DNA of 64,000 nt. It comes from Echiichthys vipera (lineage: Eukaryota; Chordata; Actinopteri; Perciformes; Trachinidae). A program made the position numbers and the translations under genes. Location: positions 18,512,191-18,576,190 of the forward strand of contig OY829667.1 in NCBI GenBank assembly GCA_963691815.1, written 5' to 3'. Under the pieces are notes generated by a model. The model was not told the DNA's origin and ran no database searches. It saw only the letters and a list, made by a program, of their open reading frames with translations. Position 1 is the stretch's first letter, and every line of letters starts with the position of its first letter. This document shows, piece by piece, positions 10,736-22,345 of this stretch.

Positions 10736-11115
10736 CAAATATCAAATTTACAATAGTAATATATACAAAAGCACTGTAATAATTAGCAAACTACGGTAAT
10801 ACTGTGCAAAAGAACAGATTGTTTATGATTGAGTGTGTATTACAGAGAGGGGGTGACAGACTCTCCTAGGGATGCACTGTATAGTTTAATGACCACAGGC
10901 AGGAAAGATTTCCTGTGGTTCATCTGGGTGAAGGAGTCTTCTGCTGAAGGTGCTCCTCTGCTGGGCCAGTGTGTCGTAGAGAGGGTGGGAGACACTGTCC
11001 AGGATAGACCAGAGCCTGGACAGCATCCTCCTCTCTGCCGCGGTGGTCAGGGGGTCCAGCTCCTCCCCCACCACATCACCGGCCCTCCTCTGCTCAGTCT
11101 CCATATTCAACCTTT

Positions 11116-11702
11116 GATATTAAACTTTTACCTTTACATGTGCATACCTTCCACATAAAAACCTACACACTGTGCCTGTCTATCACTGATAAAGTGAAGA
11201 AAAGCAGCAGTGCAGGATTAAAGGTGCAGTACTGTGATTGGGTTAAAGAAATACAAACAAGCCAGAGTGTTTTTCTTCCTGTCCCAGAATGATCGGCCGG
11301 TGTAGCCACACCATTCTCCAGCACTGCACTTTGAAGACGATGAGTGCTGCTGTGTGAGATACGTGCTGCTGGTAACCTTAGCAACCAATGTGATGAGACA
11401 GATGTGTGGTGTTTCAGACACGTGAGTTCAGCTCTAAACGAACGACTGTCATATCAAGTGAAGATAACACTTAACAGATAACGTCACAATGATTAATGTT
11501 AGAAAGCAACCTACGTTTTTTTCTATATACAGTCTTTCAATATTTGAGCAAACAGTAGTCCCATGTCCTAAAATACTAACTACAAGGATACAATCACGCA
11601 TTTGGTTTCTATTAACTTATAACATGTTGGATATCAAAGTTAAGCACAAATGCAGTTTAAAAAAATATGGAATACATTTAATGACAACAATATAGCAATA
11701 TT
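11116..11702. other. Gene-less stretch
   Basis: No exon or RNA gene recognised; no repeat family identified. Confidence 0.5.
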
Positions 11703-12046
11703 TGGTGGTTAGCATTGTCTCCTCACAGCAAGAGGGTTGGCTGGTTTGAATCCCGGCTGGGGTCCTTCTGTGTGGAGTTTGCATGTTCTCCATCGTGTCT
11801 GCGTGGGTTTTCTCTGGGTTCTCCGGTTTCCTCCCACAGTCCAAAGACGTGCAGGTGTTAGGTTCATTGATGACTCTAAATTGCCCGTAGGTGTGAATGT
11901 GAGTGTGCATGGTTGTCTGTCTCTGTTTGTCTCTATGTGCCCTGTGTTAGACTGGCGTCCTGTCCAGGGTGGACCCCGCCTCACGCCCGATGTCAGCTGG
12001 GATCAGCTCCAGCCCCCCACGACCCGATAGCGGTTGAAGATGGATG
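11703..12046 (+). mobile_element. tRNA-derived SINE, copy 2
   Basis: Same family as 10263-10618: A-box-like GTGGTTAGCATTG, B-box-like GGTTTGAATCCCGG, and a shared body ending GGTTGAAGATGGATGG. Confidence 0.85.
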
Positions 12047-13095
12047 GTGGAATATAGCATTTTCAAAACTCCTGACTTTGACTATTGATGAAATTGGGAT
12101 TTTTTAATGTGCTCTAAAGACTTCAAAGCTGTACTGTTAGATAGATCTTCCCCAGTATGTGTCTGTAACAGGAAACCAATGTTGTGGATGTCGTTCCTTA
12201 TAAACATAGTCTGGGAGTACAAGTAGGCTACACTGTTCTTACTGTTGATGATGATTTAGAATTGAATGGCACCAAATGCCAGACATCCACACATTATATA
12301 ATATATGTATATATATATACATGACAGAAAAACATATGATTTTAAAGTCTTATTTCTGAGACCTTGGTTTTATTTGCTATAATAATAATAATAATAATTA
12401 TTATTATTATTATTATCATTATTCTATGGCTCTTCTGAAATCAGTGGCTTTTTTCAGCAGTCCCATCGTTGTTCTCTGTATTCATAGAACTTTTTACAGC
12501 TTTCTTATCTTCCCCTATAACCCTGTTGTCCCCTGACATGCTAATTAGGACAATGTTCTGCTTTATCACCTGAGTGTGTACGGTGCGGTTTCATGCGGAG
12601 TGTGTCAGAGTACCGTCAGACTGGTAGTACCAGGCACAAACAGGAGGTATTTATATAGCATCACCGTAAAGCATCATAAATGGTTTCTGTTTCACCAATA
12701 AAACCTCATAAACGTCCACTCTGACATTGTCGTCTATTATCGGCTGTCATTAAGGGAAATACTGCGTCTGATGAACTCCTGTAAGAGGAACGTTTACAGA
12801 GACAAATGTAGATTCCAAGGAAGTGTGTTACATGGATTCTATATGACTTCTGAGCAGTATGGAGCTGTCTGCAGGATGGTTCCAAGTAAAAGATGGGTTG
12901 TAATGTTTATGAGTGAAACAAGACTATTGCGTTCATCCATGATTAGTTTGATACGAATGACCATTCGACCTACAATAAGTTAATAACCAACAATGACTTT
13001 GAACTCCAGAGTCTGTTGATTATTAACACATTTACTCTTTGATTGTGTGAAAATATCATTCATGACCTTGGAAATAATTTAACAAAAATAATTTG
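12047..13095. other. Gene-less stretch with ATA/TAT palindromic microsatellite
   Basis: No gene seen. At about 12379-12420 (ATA)n passes into (TTA)n, giving a self-complementary tract. The rest is unassigned. Confidence 0.55.
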
Positions 13096-13099
13096 GATG

Positions 13100-13440
13100 T
13101 AGGGTGAGAAGTTCAGCCATCCGTGAGGAACTCGGAGTAGAGCCGCTGCTACTTTGCGTTGAACGGGGCCAGTTGAGGTGGTTCAGGATCATCTAGTAAG
13201 GATGAACCCTGGGCGCCTCCCTAGGGAGGTGTTCCAGGCACGTCCAGCTGGGAGGAGGCCTCGGGGAAGACCCAGGACCAGGTGGAGAGATTAGAGCTCC
13301 ACACTGGCCTGGGAACGCCTCAGGATCCCCCAGTTAGAGCTGGTTAATGTGGCCCGGGAAAGGGAAGTTTGGGGTCCCCTGCTAAAGCTGCTGCCCCCGT
13401 GACCCGACCCCGGATAAGAGGTTGAAGATGAGATGAGATG
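13100..13440 (+). mobile_element. LINE 3' fragment (RTE/Rex-like), plus strand
   Basis: Broken reading of a non-LTR ORF2 end: MNPGRLPREVFQARPAG, RRPRGRPRTRWRD, LAWERLRIPQLEL and VWGPLLKLLPP occur in order with stops between. The nucleotide end GACCCGACCCCGGATAAGAG then a GATGAGATGAGATG tail is typical of fish elements of this kind. A second copy lies reversed at 20278-20640. Confidence 0.75.
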
Positions 13441-15215
13441 AATTTGGACATAAATGTCCTCCATGTAACTTTCAGAAAACCCTTGTTATTAGCATCTCCG
13501 TGGCTTCTAAGTGAACCGCAGTCAGCATCCTGTTGCTCCGGCCCAAACAGAGTCATGTGTAGATGGTAAGTGATATTTGCTGAAGGTCAAGGTTAGATGG
13601 AAAAGGTTGGGCATCGAAATCGAATGGTTAAGGTTAGTATAAGTGGTCGACAAACAATTCTTGCGAGAATTTTTGTGAAACTAAACAGTGAGACTTTAGG
13701 TAATTGACCAGCATTATATTAAAATAATGCTTTACAATGATTTACGGTCATATTTAGAATAAAGCTAGCTTGTAGTTTGCAAATCACTCCATCGGCCGAC
13801 ACCACGAAGCAACCCACAGCAGATTCATGCAGTGCAGCAAAGCCACAACCTGCTAGCTTAGGTTATAGTGAACTAATGAGGGACAAATACACCACACAAT
13901 GTGGATTGCAAACACAGACAGACATAAAGTACAGAAGAAGTTACAATATGTGTATAGGTGGTATGTGAGTGTGTATGTGTGTGTGTGCGTGCCTGCGTGT
14001 GTGTGCGTGCGTGCGTGCGTGCATGCGTGTGAATGGGAGGCAGGTGGTAAAGTATTTATGAACACATAACACAGCATAGACAGATGATAGAATACAAATA
14101 AAAAGTAAATAAGGTAATGAATAATAAAAAATAAATATAAATAAATGAATAGATAACCTAATGTGGACCAATATATTACGATTATGACTTTCATAAGAAT
14201 TATTAATAATTACATATTGCAGTGTAAATATATTGCAATGAGAGGTGAGGACAAAGAAGAGTATCCATGGGTAAGCAGGGGGTCCCCCACCCATATACAC
14301 ATACACATACATATATACATATACACATACACATACAGTATATATACATATACACATACTATATACATACATACACACACCATTTATTGCCTTCATTAGA
14401 TTGTACCTTGGGCTGCAAGGGCAACTTCTAGCCCATTGTAAATCTAGCCTCCTGTGCTACTTCCTGGTCTGGGCAACTTCCAGACCCTTAGGAGGGAGTC
14501 TGGGTCGGAGGGTACAACCACCCCACATCAGCCGCCCCCACCTGAGGCCCCGTCATGCCACAAGAGATTTGGCATTGCTTTCTTTGTAAGGTTAGCTGCT
14601 ATAGTCATTTGTAAACAGAGAGCCAGCCAGATCAGCCCAGGGAGTCTGGGTGGATTAGGTAGTATTTTGCTACGTCGGCTAGGTAGCAGTTCATCCAGAT
14701 TAACAGTATATTTCACATGTCAGTGTCTCCACTAGGGAATATACTGTCAGCTAAAAGATGGTCTCTGGTGTCAGATGTGCAGGTCACTGGCACTATCGTC
14801 CATGACCTGTGACCTATTCCAGTGCTGTGACTGAGATTGGGGAAACCCGACCAAACTGGTCACATCGTCGACTGGGTAGGGTGGGAGACTCTAGACTCAT
14901 CAAAGTGTGTGAATCACGCTCATCATTACTAAACATACCACAGTGGATTTTGAGTTCAGGTTGAACTTCTCCTCTACAGAGATAAGACAAAGCAATCATG
15001 GAAACTATGACTCAGTGAGACCTGTGAGGCCAAGGGCTTGTTAGCATGGAGCCACATTCACCGTTCAAACTTTATGGTTATATTTGTAAGTGTGTCCTTG
15101 ATGGACGTTGGTTAAAGTCCATTTGCATACTCCCTACACCTACACACATATATAGCCATAAATCACTGATAACTGGGTTCGAACAAAGTCTTGGCATTTT
15201 GGAAAAAGCGTGTGT
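13441..15215. other. Gene-less stretch with two microsatellites
   Basis: No exon recognised. GT/GC-alternating sequence (Z-DNA-prone) at about 13966-14035 and an (ATACAC)n/(ATAT) tract at about 14283-14385. The stretch 14400-14760 looks unique but shows no coding motif. Confidence 0.5.
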
Positions 15216-15227
15216 GCATGCATTCTC

Positions 15228-15475
15228 GCACATGTATCTTTGTGGGGACACTCGTTGACATTCCCTAGCCCCTTAACCTGAACCTAACTATTAGACCTGA
15301 GTGCCTAACCCCAATCCTTACCCTAACCTTAACCTACTTCAGACCTGAACCTTAGAACCAAGTCTTAACCTTCAAATGTGCCTTTGAAAAAATGAGCACC
15401 AGCCAAAATGTCCTAACTTTCCAAAATGTCCTCACTCTGTTGAGAACATTCTAAACTGTGGTCCCCACAAAGGTA

Positions 15476-15476
<1 letters not shown>
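15228..15476. mobile_element. Small inverted-repeat element with CCCTAA-like interior
   Basis: The ends CTTTGTGGGGAC (15238) and GTCCCCACAAAG (15461) are perfect inverted repeats. The interior holds degenerate CCTAACCTT-type repeats, a structure common as a short MITE-like element in fish. The CCCTAA-like runs are part of the element, not a telomere. Confidence 0.6.

Positions 15477-15523
<47 letters not shown>
15477..15523. repeat. (CA)n microsatellite
   Basis: About 23 CA units directly after the inverted-repeat element. Confidence 0.95.
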
Positions 15524-15527
<4 letters not shown>

Positions 15528-16602
15528 TTGTACTTGAACTAACTGGAAGCTCTTTATCAGAGTTGTGATAAAGGATAAAGGATTCATCTGGAGTCACAGA
15601 GGCTCTGAGAGAGGGGGCTGGATCAGGATCTGTGATGACAGCGTGGATTCTGTCTCAAACCTTGTTGCATCTCTTTGCTATGTCACCTCTCCACTGCCCC
15701 TGTCTGCTAAAGGCACCCAACGTCCACACAAAAAGAAGAAGTGACTCTTTTCAAATATGAGGCCAGAGTATTGATTATTAAATGAAACGCCTTCGATTTA
15801 AAAATGAATACAGTGTGTTTGTCAGAACTGACGTCACATTATGAAAAGTCCTCACACAGTCAGAGAAACAGAAGTCTATGTGGACCAAACTGTGAAGCCT
15901 TTTTCAATGCTTTCACTCGAAATGCATTCAATGACCACAGTTTCAAAATCCATGACCTCTTTTCTCATCCTCCACCTGCTCAACACTTTATATTTACGGC
16001 ACAGCCGAAAAAGTGACGTGGCACCTCCCTCCTCTCCATCCTGTGGGCCCACCACTCGCAGTAGGAACCACTTGGGTCAGTGCGCTGCTGCATTGGTGGC
16101 AGTGAAGGTGAGGGGCCTCGATGGACCAGACACGGGCAGCAGAGGCTGGCTCTGTTGTTTGTGCACCGAATGGATGACGGACAAGTGGTTTATCCAATCA
16201 TATGCAAGGATTTTTTATAAGGCCCAGCCTCCTGAAATCACTTTCCTATGGAGAGATCCCAGATAGATGAGGGAAGCAAGGCGGAACCAAATTCATCTGG
16301 AGAGAGTCCGGTTAGGGATATGAGGAGGGTTTATCTGTTATTTGTGGGGAGATGGTGTGTGTTCTTTGTTATCTGTACATGCTATCCATGTGTTGTACCT
16401 TTTTAAATGTATGCTGCCTTGAGAAAAACTGACCTGATTTGTCAAATGTTGACTCAACATTTTGGCTTCATGTTATTCACACAGATTTGACCACTGGAAG
16501 TGTTTTCTAGGTTTATTTGCCCCAAATATGTGATGTACTAATATTACTATGGAATACTGCACTGCCTTTAAAAGTTGTGTTTCCTCTCAACACACCTTCA
16601 AG
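15524..16602. other. Gene-less stretch
   Basis: No recognised exon. An open frame at 15841-16266 (141 codons) has no family motif and no splice context that I can support. Confidence 0.45.
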
Positions 16603-16978
16603 TGAAATTCCGGCGTAAAATCCTCCCAGGGTCTTTTTTGGCACTACCATACATCAACTATTAACGCAGAAATCCTTGAAGGTCGCTAACAGCCGAATGT
16701 GGCTAACACTGATTAGCTCGGGTTAGCACAGTGAAGGCATTCAAACGTCTTTTTTAACCACTAATACTGCTCAAAAAGACACCAAACCTTTTGCAGTTGC
16801 ATGATATGCCTTCAACGCGCTGCCCCGAGCTAATCAGTGTTAGCCACGTTACATTACATAAATTACTGTTAGCGACTGTCCGGGATTAATAGTTGTTACA
16901 TGAGCAACAATTGTCTCCTTGGCTTATTTGATGAGTGTATTTGGATGATTTTACCCTGGAATTTCACTTTAAGAGTTG
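16603..16978. mobile_element. Foldback element family A, copy 1 (short loop)
   Basis: The ends AAGTGAAATTCC and GGAATTTCACTT are inverted. The interior arms carry GTGGCTAACACTGATTAGCT and its reverse complement. Compared with the copies at 21696 and 25594 it lacks the central ~190-bp loop. Confidence 0.8.
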
Positions 16979-17218
16979 TAGCATTAGTCAAAAGGATTTT
17001 CTATAACCCCAATCCTAAAAACGCCACCAGAAAAAAGCACGTTGTGTTTATATTAATCAGATTTGTAAGCATATTAGTCATGTTTTCTGTTACTTTCTAG
17101 TCTATGCTTAATAAGAGGACAAAAAGATAACTCTAGACCACACACAACTGGCTTTTATGGCTCTCATGGAAACATGAACACAAACACACCCATGGCATAA
17201 AGCCTGGGCCATAAAGGG

Positions 17219-17460
17219 GCTGATAATCAGGCTTATCTATAGCTCCACCTTTATACCCTCCACCCTCAAACCCTCAAATATATATTTTCCATTTCCCATC
17301 TGTGACATCTTGACGTGTGATAGCTAACACTCATCACAAGTGTGTCAGAGGAAAAGTTTTCGCTGACAGCATCTATAAGGAGAGTCCGAGTATTGTCGGC
17401 TGGAGCAGTTGGGATTTTAGACGTTTTTACCTTTTTGAACGACCTTCATCCGCAGCCATC
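17219..17460 (+). promoter_or_regulatory. Putative promoter/5'UTR of the TM4SF gene
   Basis: Two opposed GATA-type sites (CTGATAATC and CTTATCTAT) lie at 17219-17241, with an AT-rich TATATATTTT at about 17278. The family members TM4SF4/5 are known mainly from gut and liver, where GATA4/6 act, so the sites are plausible, but function is inferred. Confidence 0.4.
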
Positions 17461-19036
17461 ATGTGTACGGGAGCCTGTTCTAAGTTTATTGCCATCCCGC
17501 TCTACGTCCTGTCTTTAGTGTCCATCATCTGCAACATCATGCTCTTCTTCCCTGACTTTGAAACAAAGTATGCGGCTGAAGACAGGGAAGGAGAGGAGCG
17601 TATCACCGAGGAGGTCAAATACATGTCAGGCCTGATAGGAGGAGGAATCATGGTGAGTAGACTGAGATTACATTCTGGGTGATTAGTGTCAAGGCTTTCA
17701 AAAAGGTCCATATGACCATTACGGAAAGATCTGATTCATATCAAACGACGTGGTAAGCTTGGTAGGCTACAAAGAAAAGAAACCAGTTGTTAAGAGATGG
17801 GATTCAGTTCAATTTTATTTACAGTGCCAAATCATGACAAAAGTTATCTCAGGACACTTTACAGAGTAGGTAAAGACCACACTCTATGACTTATTTATGA
17901 TTTACAGAGACCCAACAATTCCCCCGTAGAGTACGGTGGCAACAAAAACCTTCCCTTTAACAGACAGGAACTAACAGACCCAGCTCTGTGGAGGACGGAC
18001 ATCTGTCTGCACCGGTTTGGGAGGAAGAAAAGGAGAGAGAAAGAGAGAAAAGACAAACAGAGAGAGACAAAGACAGACACTAAGACAGACAGATGAACAG
18101 AGAGAGACAAAGACAGACACAAAGACGGACAGATGGACAGAGAGAGACAAAGACAGACACAAAGACAGACAGATGGACAGAGAGAGACAAAGACAGACAG
18201 ATGTACAGAGAGAGACAAAGACAGACACAAAGACAGACAGATGGGCAGAGGGAGACAAAGACAGACAGATGTACAGAGAGAGACAAAGACAGACACAAAG
18301 ACGGACAGATGGACAGAGAGAGACAAAGACAGACACAAAGACAGACAGATGGACAGAGAGAGACAAAGACGGACACAAAGACGGACAGATGGACAGAGAG
18401 ACAAAGGATGTGTCTAAAATCACAGGACTTTGACCCGGGCTCTGGTGTCCTGGAAGTACCTAACTAAACCACACCCTTTTTTTCTAATCACGACCAAGAA
18501 ATATCGGTGCCCAAACTTAACCATCACAGTCACGCACTGGTCGCCCTTTCACAGCGTTAAATAGAACGGCATATTTCCTAACATAACATAAAAATCGCTG
18601 TACGCAAGTTTTCGTAAGATATCACGCATTCCCGGCGATGACAAGACTATGATTTATAACAGGAAGCCTCTGTGACCTCCACTGAGACATGGAGGTTGAA
18701 AGATGTGTTGCATTATGGGAACTGTAGGATCGACTGTTTTTGGTTCACGCAAGGGACTCAAAGTCAGGAGATCTCAGCCTCTGCAGCGCCGATTTCGCCC
18801 ATTCTTTTTTTTCAATTTATGGAAATGAATACTAAATTGCTGGATTACGCCTTTAAAGTCCGTCCAGGTCACTCCAGTCCAAACCAGTGCCTCTGTATTG
18901 TTGCTCTTTTTTCATCATATTACCTTTACATCAGTCCAGTTCTGGTCTACTTCACTGTTTGCTTTTAAAACATTGCATTAATCTTTCCCGTTTGTCTCCT
19001 CCAGTAATGTTAGCTTGACAATAAATCGATCTCTCA

Positions 19037-19068
<32 letters not shown>

Positions 19069-21297
19069 TTCTCCTTCCTCAGGTCCTCATTCCTGCCATC
19101 CACATCCATCTGACCAGTGCAAAGAACTGCTGTGCCAACCGCTGTGGGGTAAGTGTGTTAGCCGTATGGACAGTCTCACTGAAACATTGCTGTTTGTCTG
19201 TATGTTTGCCTACAGCCCTGTATTAGTATCATCATATAGATTATCTTCCAGTTGTAGCTGCAATACGGTGTTCTCAAGCAAAATGTTCCATGTCCAATGT
19301 AACATTCTTCATTTTATTTTAAAGAAACAACCCAAACTTTAGCCTATTCTGAAACTTTTCAGCCCATTTTCTGACGCAAAGGGCCTCATGCAGAAACATT
19401 CTCTTGAATATCTCCTAAGAAAGATGCACCAAACGTCCTTGACCCTCCTACTCTGCTCTTTTAGGTGAACTGAACGATTAATTTCATTTGATCATAATTG
19501 TTTATTAGTTCATGGTAACACCCCCTATACACTATATAAGGGCAGGTGTTGTGCCGTGTGCAAACACTCTGACACATGCCCGAGAACTGGAGACATGTCA
19601 CCAGAAAAGGCTGCAAGAACTCGACCTGTTAAATATACTTGAACACATTTTTTTAAATGCATAAACACAATTATTTAACATTTAATCATCTTACTTCTAA
19701 ATATAATAATCCATCATTTATAATAATCTAAAATGAATTATATGATATTAAAGATACTTGTGTTGTTTTGTGTCCTTATCTTGGCCGGAGTGCTCGACCA
19801 CTCGTGAAATGTTCTCTTACCTCAGAGAAGAGCCAAACCAACAAAACACTGGTGAATACCAGAAACCACTGTACTAACAAAAAAAACAAATTGTGACTCT
19901 GCACAGAAATCAGAGGAAATTTGTTCTATGGCCTCCTGCATGAGGCCCGGTGCAACACGGGTTTCAATTAAGCCAGTGTGACTCTGAGGACCCCTGGTGT
20001 TTTAAACAGGCAGTGTGGCAGGCAGCTACATACAGTATATGCACACTGCTCCTCCCCTCTGACCCAGACTCCCATCATATCTGCACTTATTGTGGTCAAA
20101 GGAACACGTTCTGATGTTAACTGTGACTTACTCAAACAAGTCTCAAGTCCAGTTTGATTTTCACACTGTAAAAAAAACAAAAACAAATAAAACCAGTGGC
20201 TCCTATAAGGATTTGGAAATGGTAAGCGGTAAATTATATGACTTAAAAGGCCAAGGTGTTGCATAAAAACATGTCATCTCATTTCATCTCATCTTCAGCC
20301 TCTTATCCGGGGTCGGGTCGCGGGGGCAGCAGCTTTAGCAGGGGACCCCAAACTTCCCTTTCTGGGGCCACATTAACCAGCTCTAACTGGGGGATCCTGA
20401 GGCGTTCCCAGGCCAGTGTGGAGATCTAATCTCTCCACCTGGTCCTGGGTCTTCCCCGAGGCCTCCTCCCAGCTGGACGTGCCTGGAACACCTCCCTAGG
20501 GAGGCGCCCAGGGTTCATCCTTACCAGACGATCCTGAACCACCTCAACTGGCTCCTTTCAACGCAAAGGAGCAGCGGCTCTACTCCGAGTTCCTCACGGA
20601 TGGGAGACTCCAGCCCCCCTCCTGAGAAAACCCATTTCGACCGCTTGTACCCGCGACCACATGTCACATAAGACAATTAATATAAACACACCTGCAAATA
20701 CACTACTAACAATGACATATGTACCTAATGTTAAAAGACAAATAAAAACATACAGGTGTAAAGATTTGGCATTAAATATGTCACATGATCTCCAAAAGGT
20801 TTACAGTTGCGTGGGTTAAAGTGAATGTGCTGCAGTGCTGACTCCTGTGTGTGTGTGCTCCACGCAGATGTTCCTGTCCATTGGTTTTGCAGCAGTTGGT
20901 GTAGTGGGGGCCATATACAGTCTGAGTGTTGCTGCCCTGGGTCTCACCAATGGGCCGACGTGCTTATGGAGCAATTTATTTAACCCCATTGCACGATGGG
21001 GGACGCCCTTCGCTAACAGGTACATGCAAGCCTTTATGGACAGATGGCGTTTATCAAAAAAATACTTTAAGATCACTGACTACACTACTCATTTTCATCC
21101 TTTCCAGTAATGGGAGCTACCTGACCGACAAGACAATGTGGTCTTGGTGCAGACTGCCGGAGAATGTGGTTGAATTCAACGTGGGACTGTTCTCCACTTT
21201 GCTAGTGGCAGCGTGCGTGCAGCTCGCCTTGTGTCTCGTCCAGATGGTCAACGGACTGTTTGGATGTATCTGCGGCACCTGCGGCAAGGAGGTATAA
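17461..21297 (+). CDS. TM4SF (L6) family four-transmembrane protein, TM4SF5-like (4 coding exons)
   Basis: Exons 17461-17652, 19083-19148, 20868-21019 and 21108-21297 (phases 0, 0, 2) splice to 199 aa, the usual length for this family (about 195-202). All junctions are GT-AG. Visible: the MCTG N-terminus shared by the family, TM1 (about 9-30), TM2 (54-77) with IGGGIMVLIP, the CCANRCG cytoplasmic loop (80-86), TM3 (89-112) with GVVGAIYSLSVAALGL, the large extracellular loop opening NGPTCLW, an N-glycosylation site N138-G-S, and TM4 (164-187) with ALCLVQMVNGL. GLxNGPxCL and the CC-NRC loop look most like TM4SF5 from memory, but fish have extra paralogues, so no symbol is given. These proteins sit in the plasma membrane and organise integrin/tetraspanin-type microdomains (family knowledge). 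Introns contain a composite repeat (intron 1), a CT tract just before the exon 2 acceptor and a LINE fragment (intron 2). Confidence 0.9.
17805..18407 (-). mobile_element. Composite repeat family B with internal minisatellite, copy 1
   Basis: Located in intron 1 of the TM4SF gene. Read on the - strand it ends with the retrotransposon-like tail TCAGGACACTTTACAGAGTA (complement) and AAATAAAATTGAA. Its 5' part is a variable array (about 18045-18403) of AGACAGATGGACAGAGAGAG-type units. Related copies: 28128-28930, 29253-29453, 31337-32578, 47229-47965. Confidence 0.85.
19033..19082 (+). repeat. CT/T tract at intron 1 acceptor of TM4SF gene
   Basis: (CT)n followed by T9-10 and CTCCTTCCTCAG forms an exceptionally long polypyrimidine tract leading to the exon 2 splice acceptor at 19082. 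Confidence 0.85.
20278..20640 (-). mobile_element. LINE 3' fragment (RTE/Rex-like), minus strand
   Basis: Reverse complement of the family at 13100-13440; starts with the CATCTCATTTCATCTCATC tail (complement of GATGAGATG). Lies in intron 2 of the TM4SF gene. Confidence 0.75.
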
Positions 21298-21695
21298 CCA
21301 CAGCACACTAAAGGGTTCAGCGTGATAGAGATAAACTAGGCTTCTTGAACTTAAAGGCAAAAAAGAGACGTTCGCCCTCCTGTGACATCACCAGCTTCTT
21401 TGTGGACTACTGTTCAAAAGCCTTGAGTTTGGCACGCTGGCCGTCACCATCTTGTTTGTTTTAAACTGGATGTGACCTTGTTTGGATATAAGGGTGGAGC
21501 TGAGTTCTAAGCGTGGTTTCAATAGCTACACTGAATGCTAAAGAGGAAGACTATCGATTTTCAACCAGCTCACACAAGTCATCTGGCGGACTACTGCCTG
21601 TGAGTGAGCGTGGAGCTCTGGGTGCAGACGCGGTTCATCTGCATGTACTGTCCACTCTGCAGGGACACAGAGCTGAATGAAAATCTGCAGTTTAC
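21298..21695 (+). other. TM4SF intron 4 or 3'UTR, unique part
   Basis: Either 3'UTR (if translation stops at 21295-21297) or the start of a last intron (donor GAG|GTATAA at 21291). No other feature is seen. Confidence 0.4.
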
Positions 21696-22345
21696 CCTAA
21701 AGTGTTATTCCGTGTAAATCATCCTAGGGTCTTTTTTCAGCACTTACATTCATCAAGTAAGCCATAGAGACAGTTTTTTTCATGTAACAACTATTAACGG
21801 AGAAATACGATAGAGTCGCTAACAGCCGGACGTGGCTAACACTGATTAGCTCGGGGCAGGACGGTGAAGGCATTAAAACGTCTTTTTTAACCACTAATAC
21901 TGCTGAAAATAACAGCAAACCTCTGCAGTAGCATGAGAAGAGTCCATACACAGAAAACAAAGCACCAACAACGTAGTTAGTGAAGCCAGAGTTTATTATT
22001 ATTATTGTTTTAAAGACTTACCTACTGGCCCCTGTACCAGCTCCTCTCATAGTAAAGTCCATTAAAGTGGATTACCAAAGTCAATCCCAAAGGAAGGAGC
22101 CCATTGGTGCTTTATTTTCTGTGTAGGGACTCTTCTCATGCTGCTGCATAGGTTTGCTGTTATTTTCAGCAGTATTAGTGGTTAAAAAAGACGTTTGAAT
22201 GCATTCACTGTACTGCCCGGAGCTAATCACTGTTAGCCACGTCTAGCTGTTAGCAACTCACCAGGATTTTTCTGTTAATAGTTCATACACGGGGAAAAAA
22301 ACTGTCTCTATGGCTTATTTGATGTATTCAACTGCCGACACAGAC
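21696..22345. mobile_element. Foldback element family A, copy 2 (full)
   Basis: Two inverted arms (about 21696-21942 and 22126-22345) flank a ~185-bp loop that is shared with the copy at 25594-26165. The arms share ACGTCTTTTTTAACCACTAA and its complement. The end segment AAAGTGTTATTCC is related to the AAGTGAAATTCC end of the copy at 16603. Confidence 0.85.

Larger units (their letters stand above)
10109..11094 (-). mobile_element. LINE 3' fragment, minus strand, carrying a nested SINE
   Basis: On the - strand 11110-10886 reads TTAAERRMLSRLWSILDSVS then HPLYDTLAQQRSTFSRRLLHP, matching the C-terminal tail common in fish non-LTR elements. The 3' end lies at 10109-10150, where the - strand reads TCCCCCTGGGATTATTAAAG and then ends in TTCTGATTCTG. 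The reading is broken. A SINE with AT-rich flanks is inserted at about 10238-10731. Confidence 0.7.
9985..11115. repeat. Old interspersed repeat split by a LINE insertion
   Basis: The left flank (about 10038-10108, including CCTGGCAACCTGACTGCTGG and GAGACACTAGATGGCG) and the right flank (about 11095-11115, TCTCCATATTCAACCTTT) are contiguous at 46522-46618. That second copy therefore shows the unfilled arrangement of this site. Confidence 0.75.

Noticed and set aside
15265..15360. Interstitial telomere from CCCTAA-like repeats
   Set aside because: The repeats lie inside a small inverted-repeat element with GTGGGGAC ends and are too degenerate.
15841..16266. 141-codon ORF as a gene
   Set aside because: No recognised domain, no splice context and no codon-level signal that I can judge by eye.
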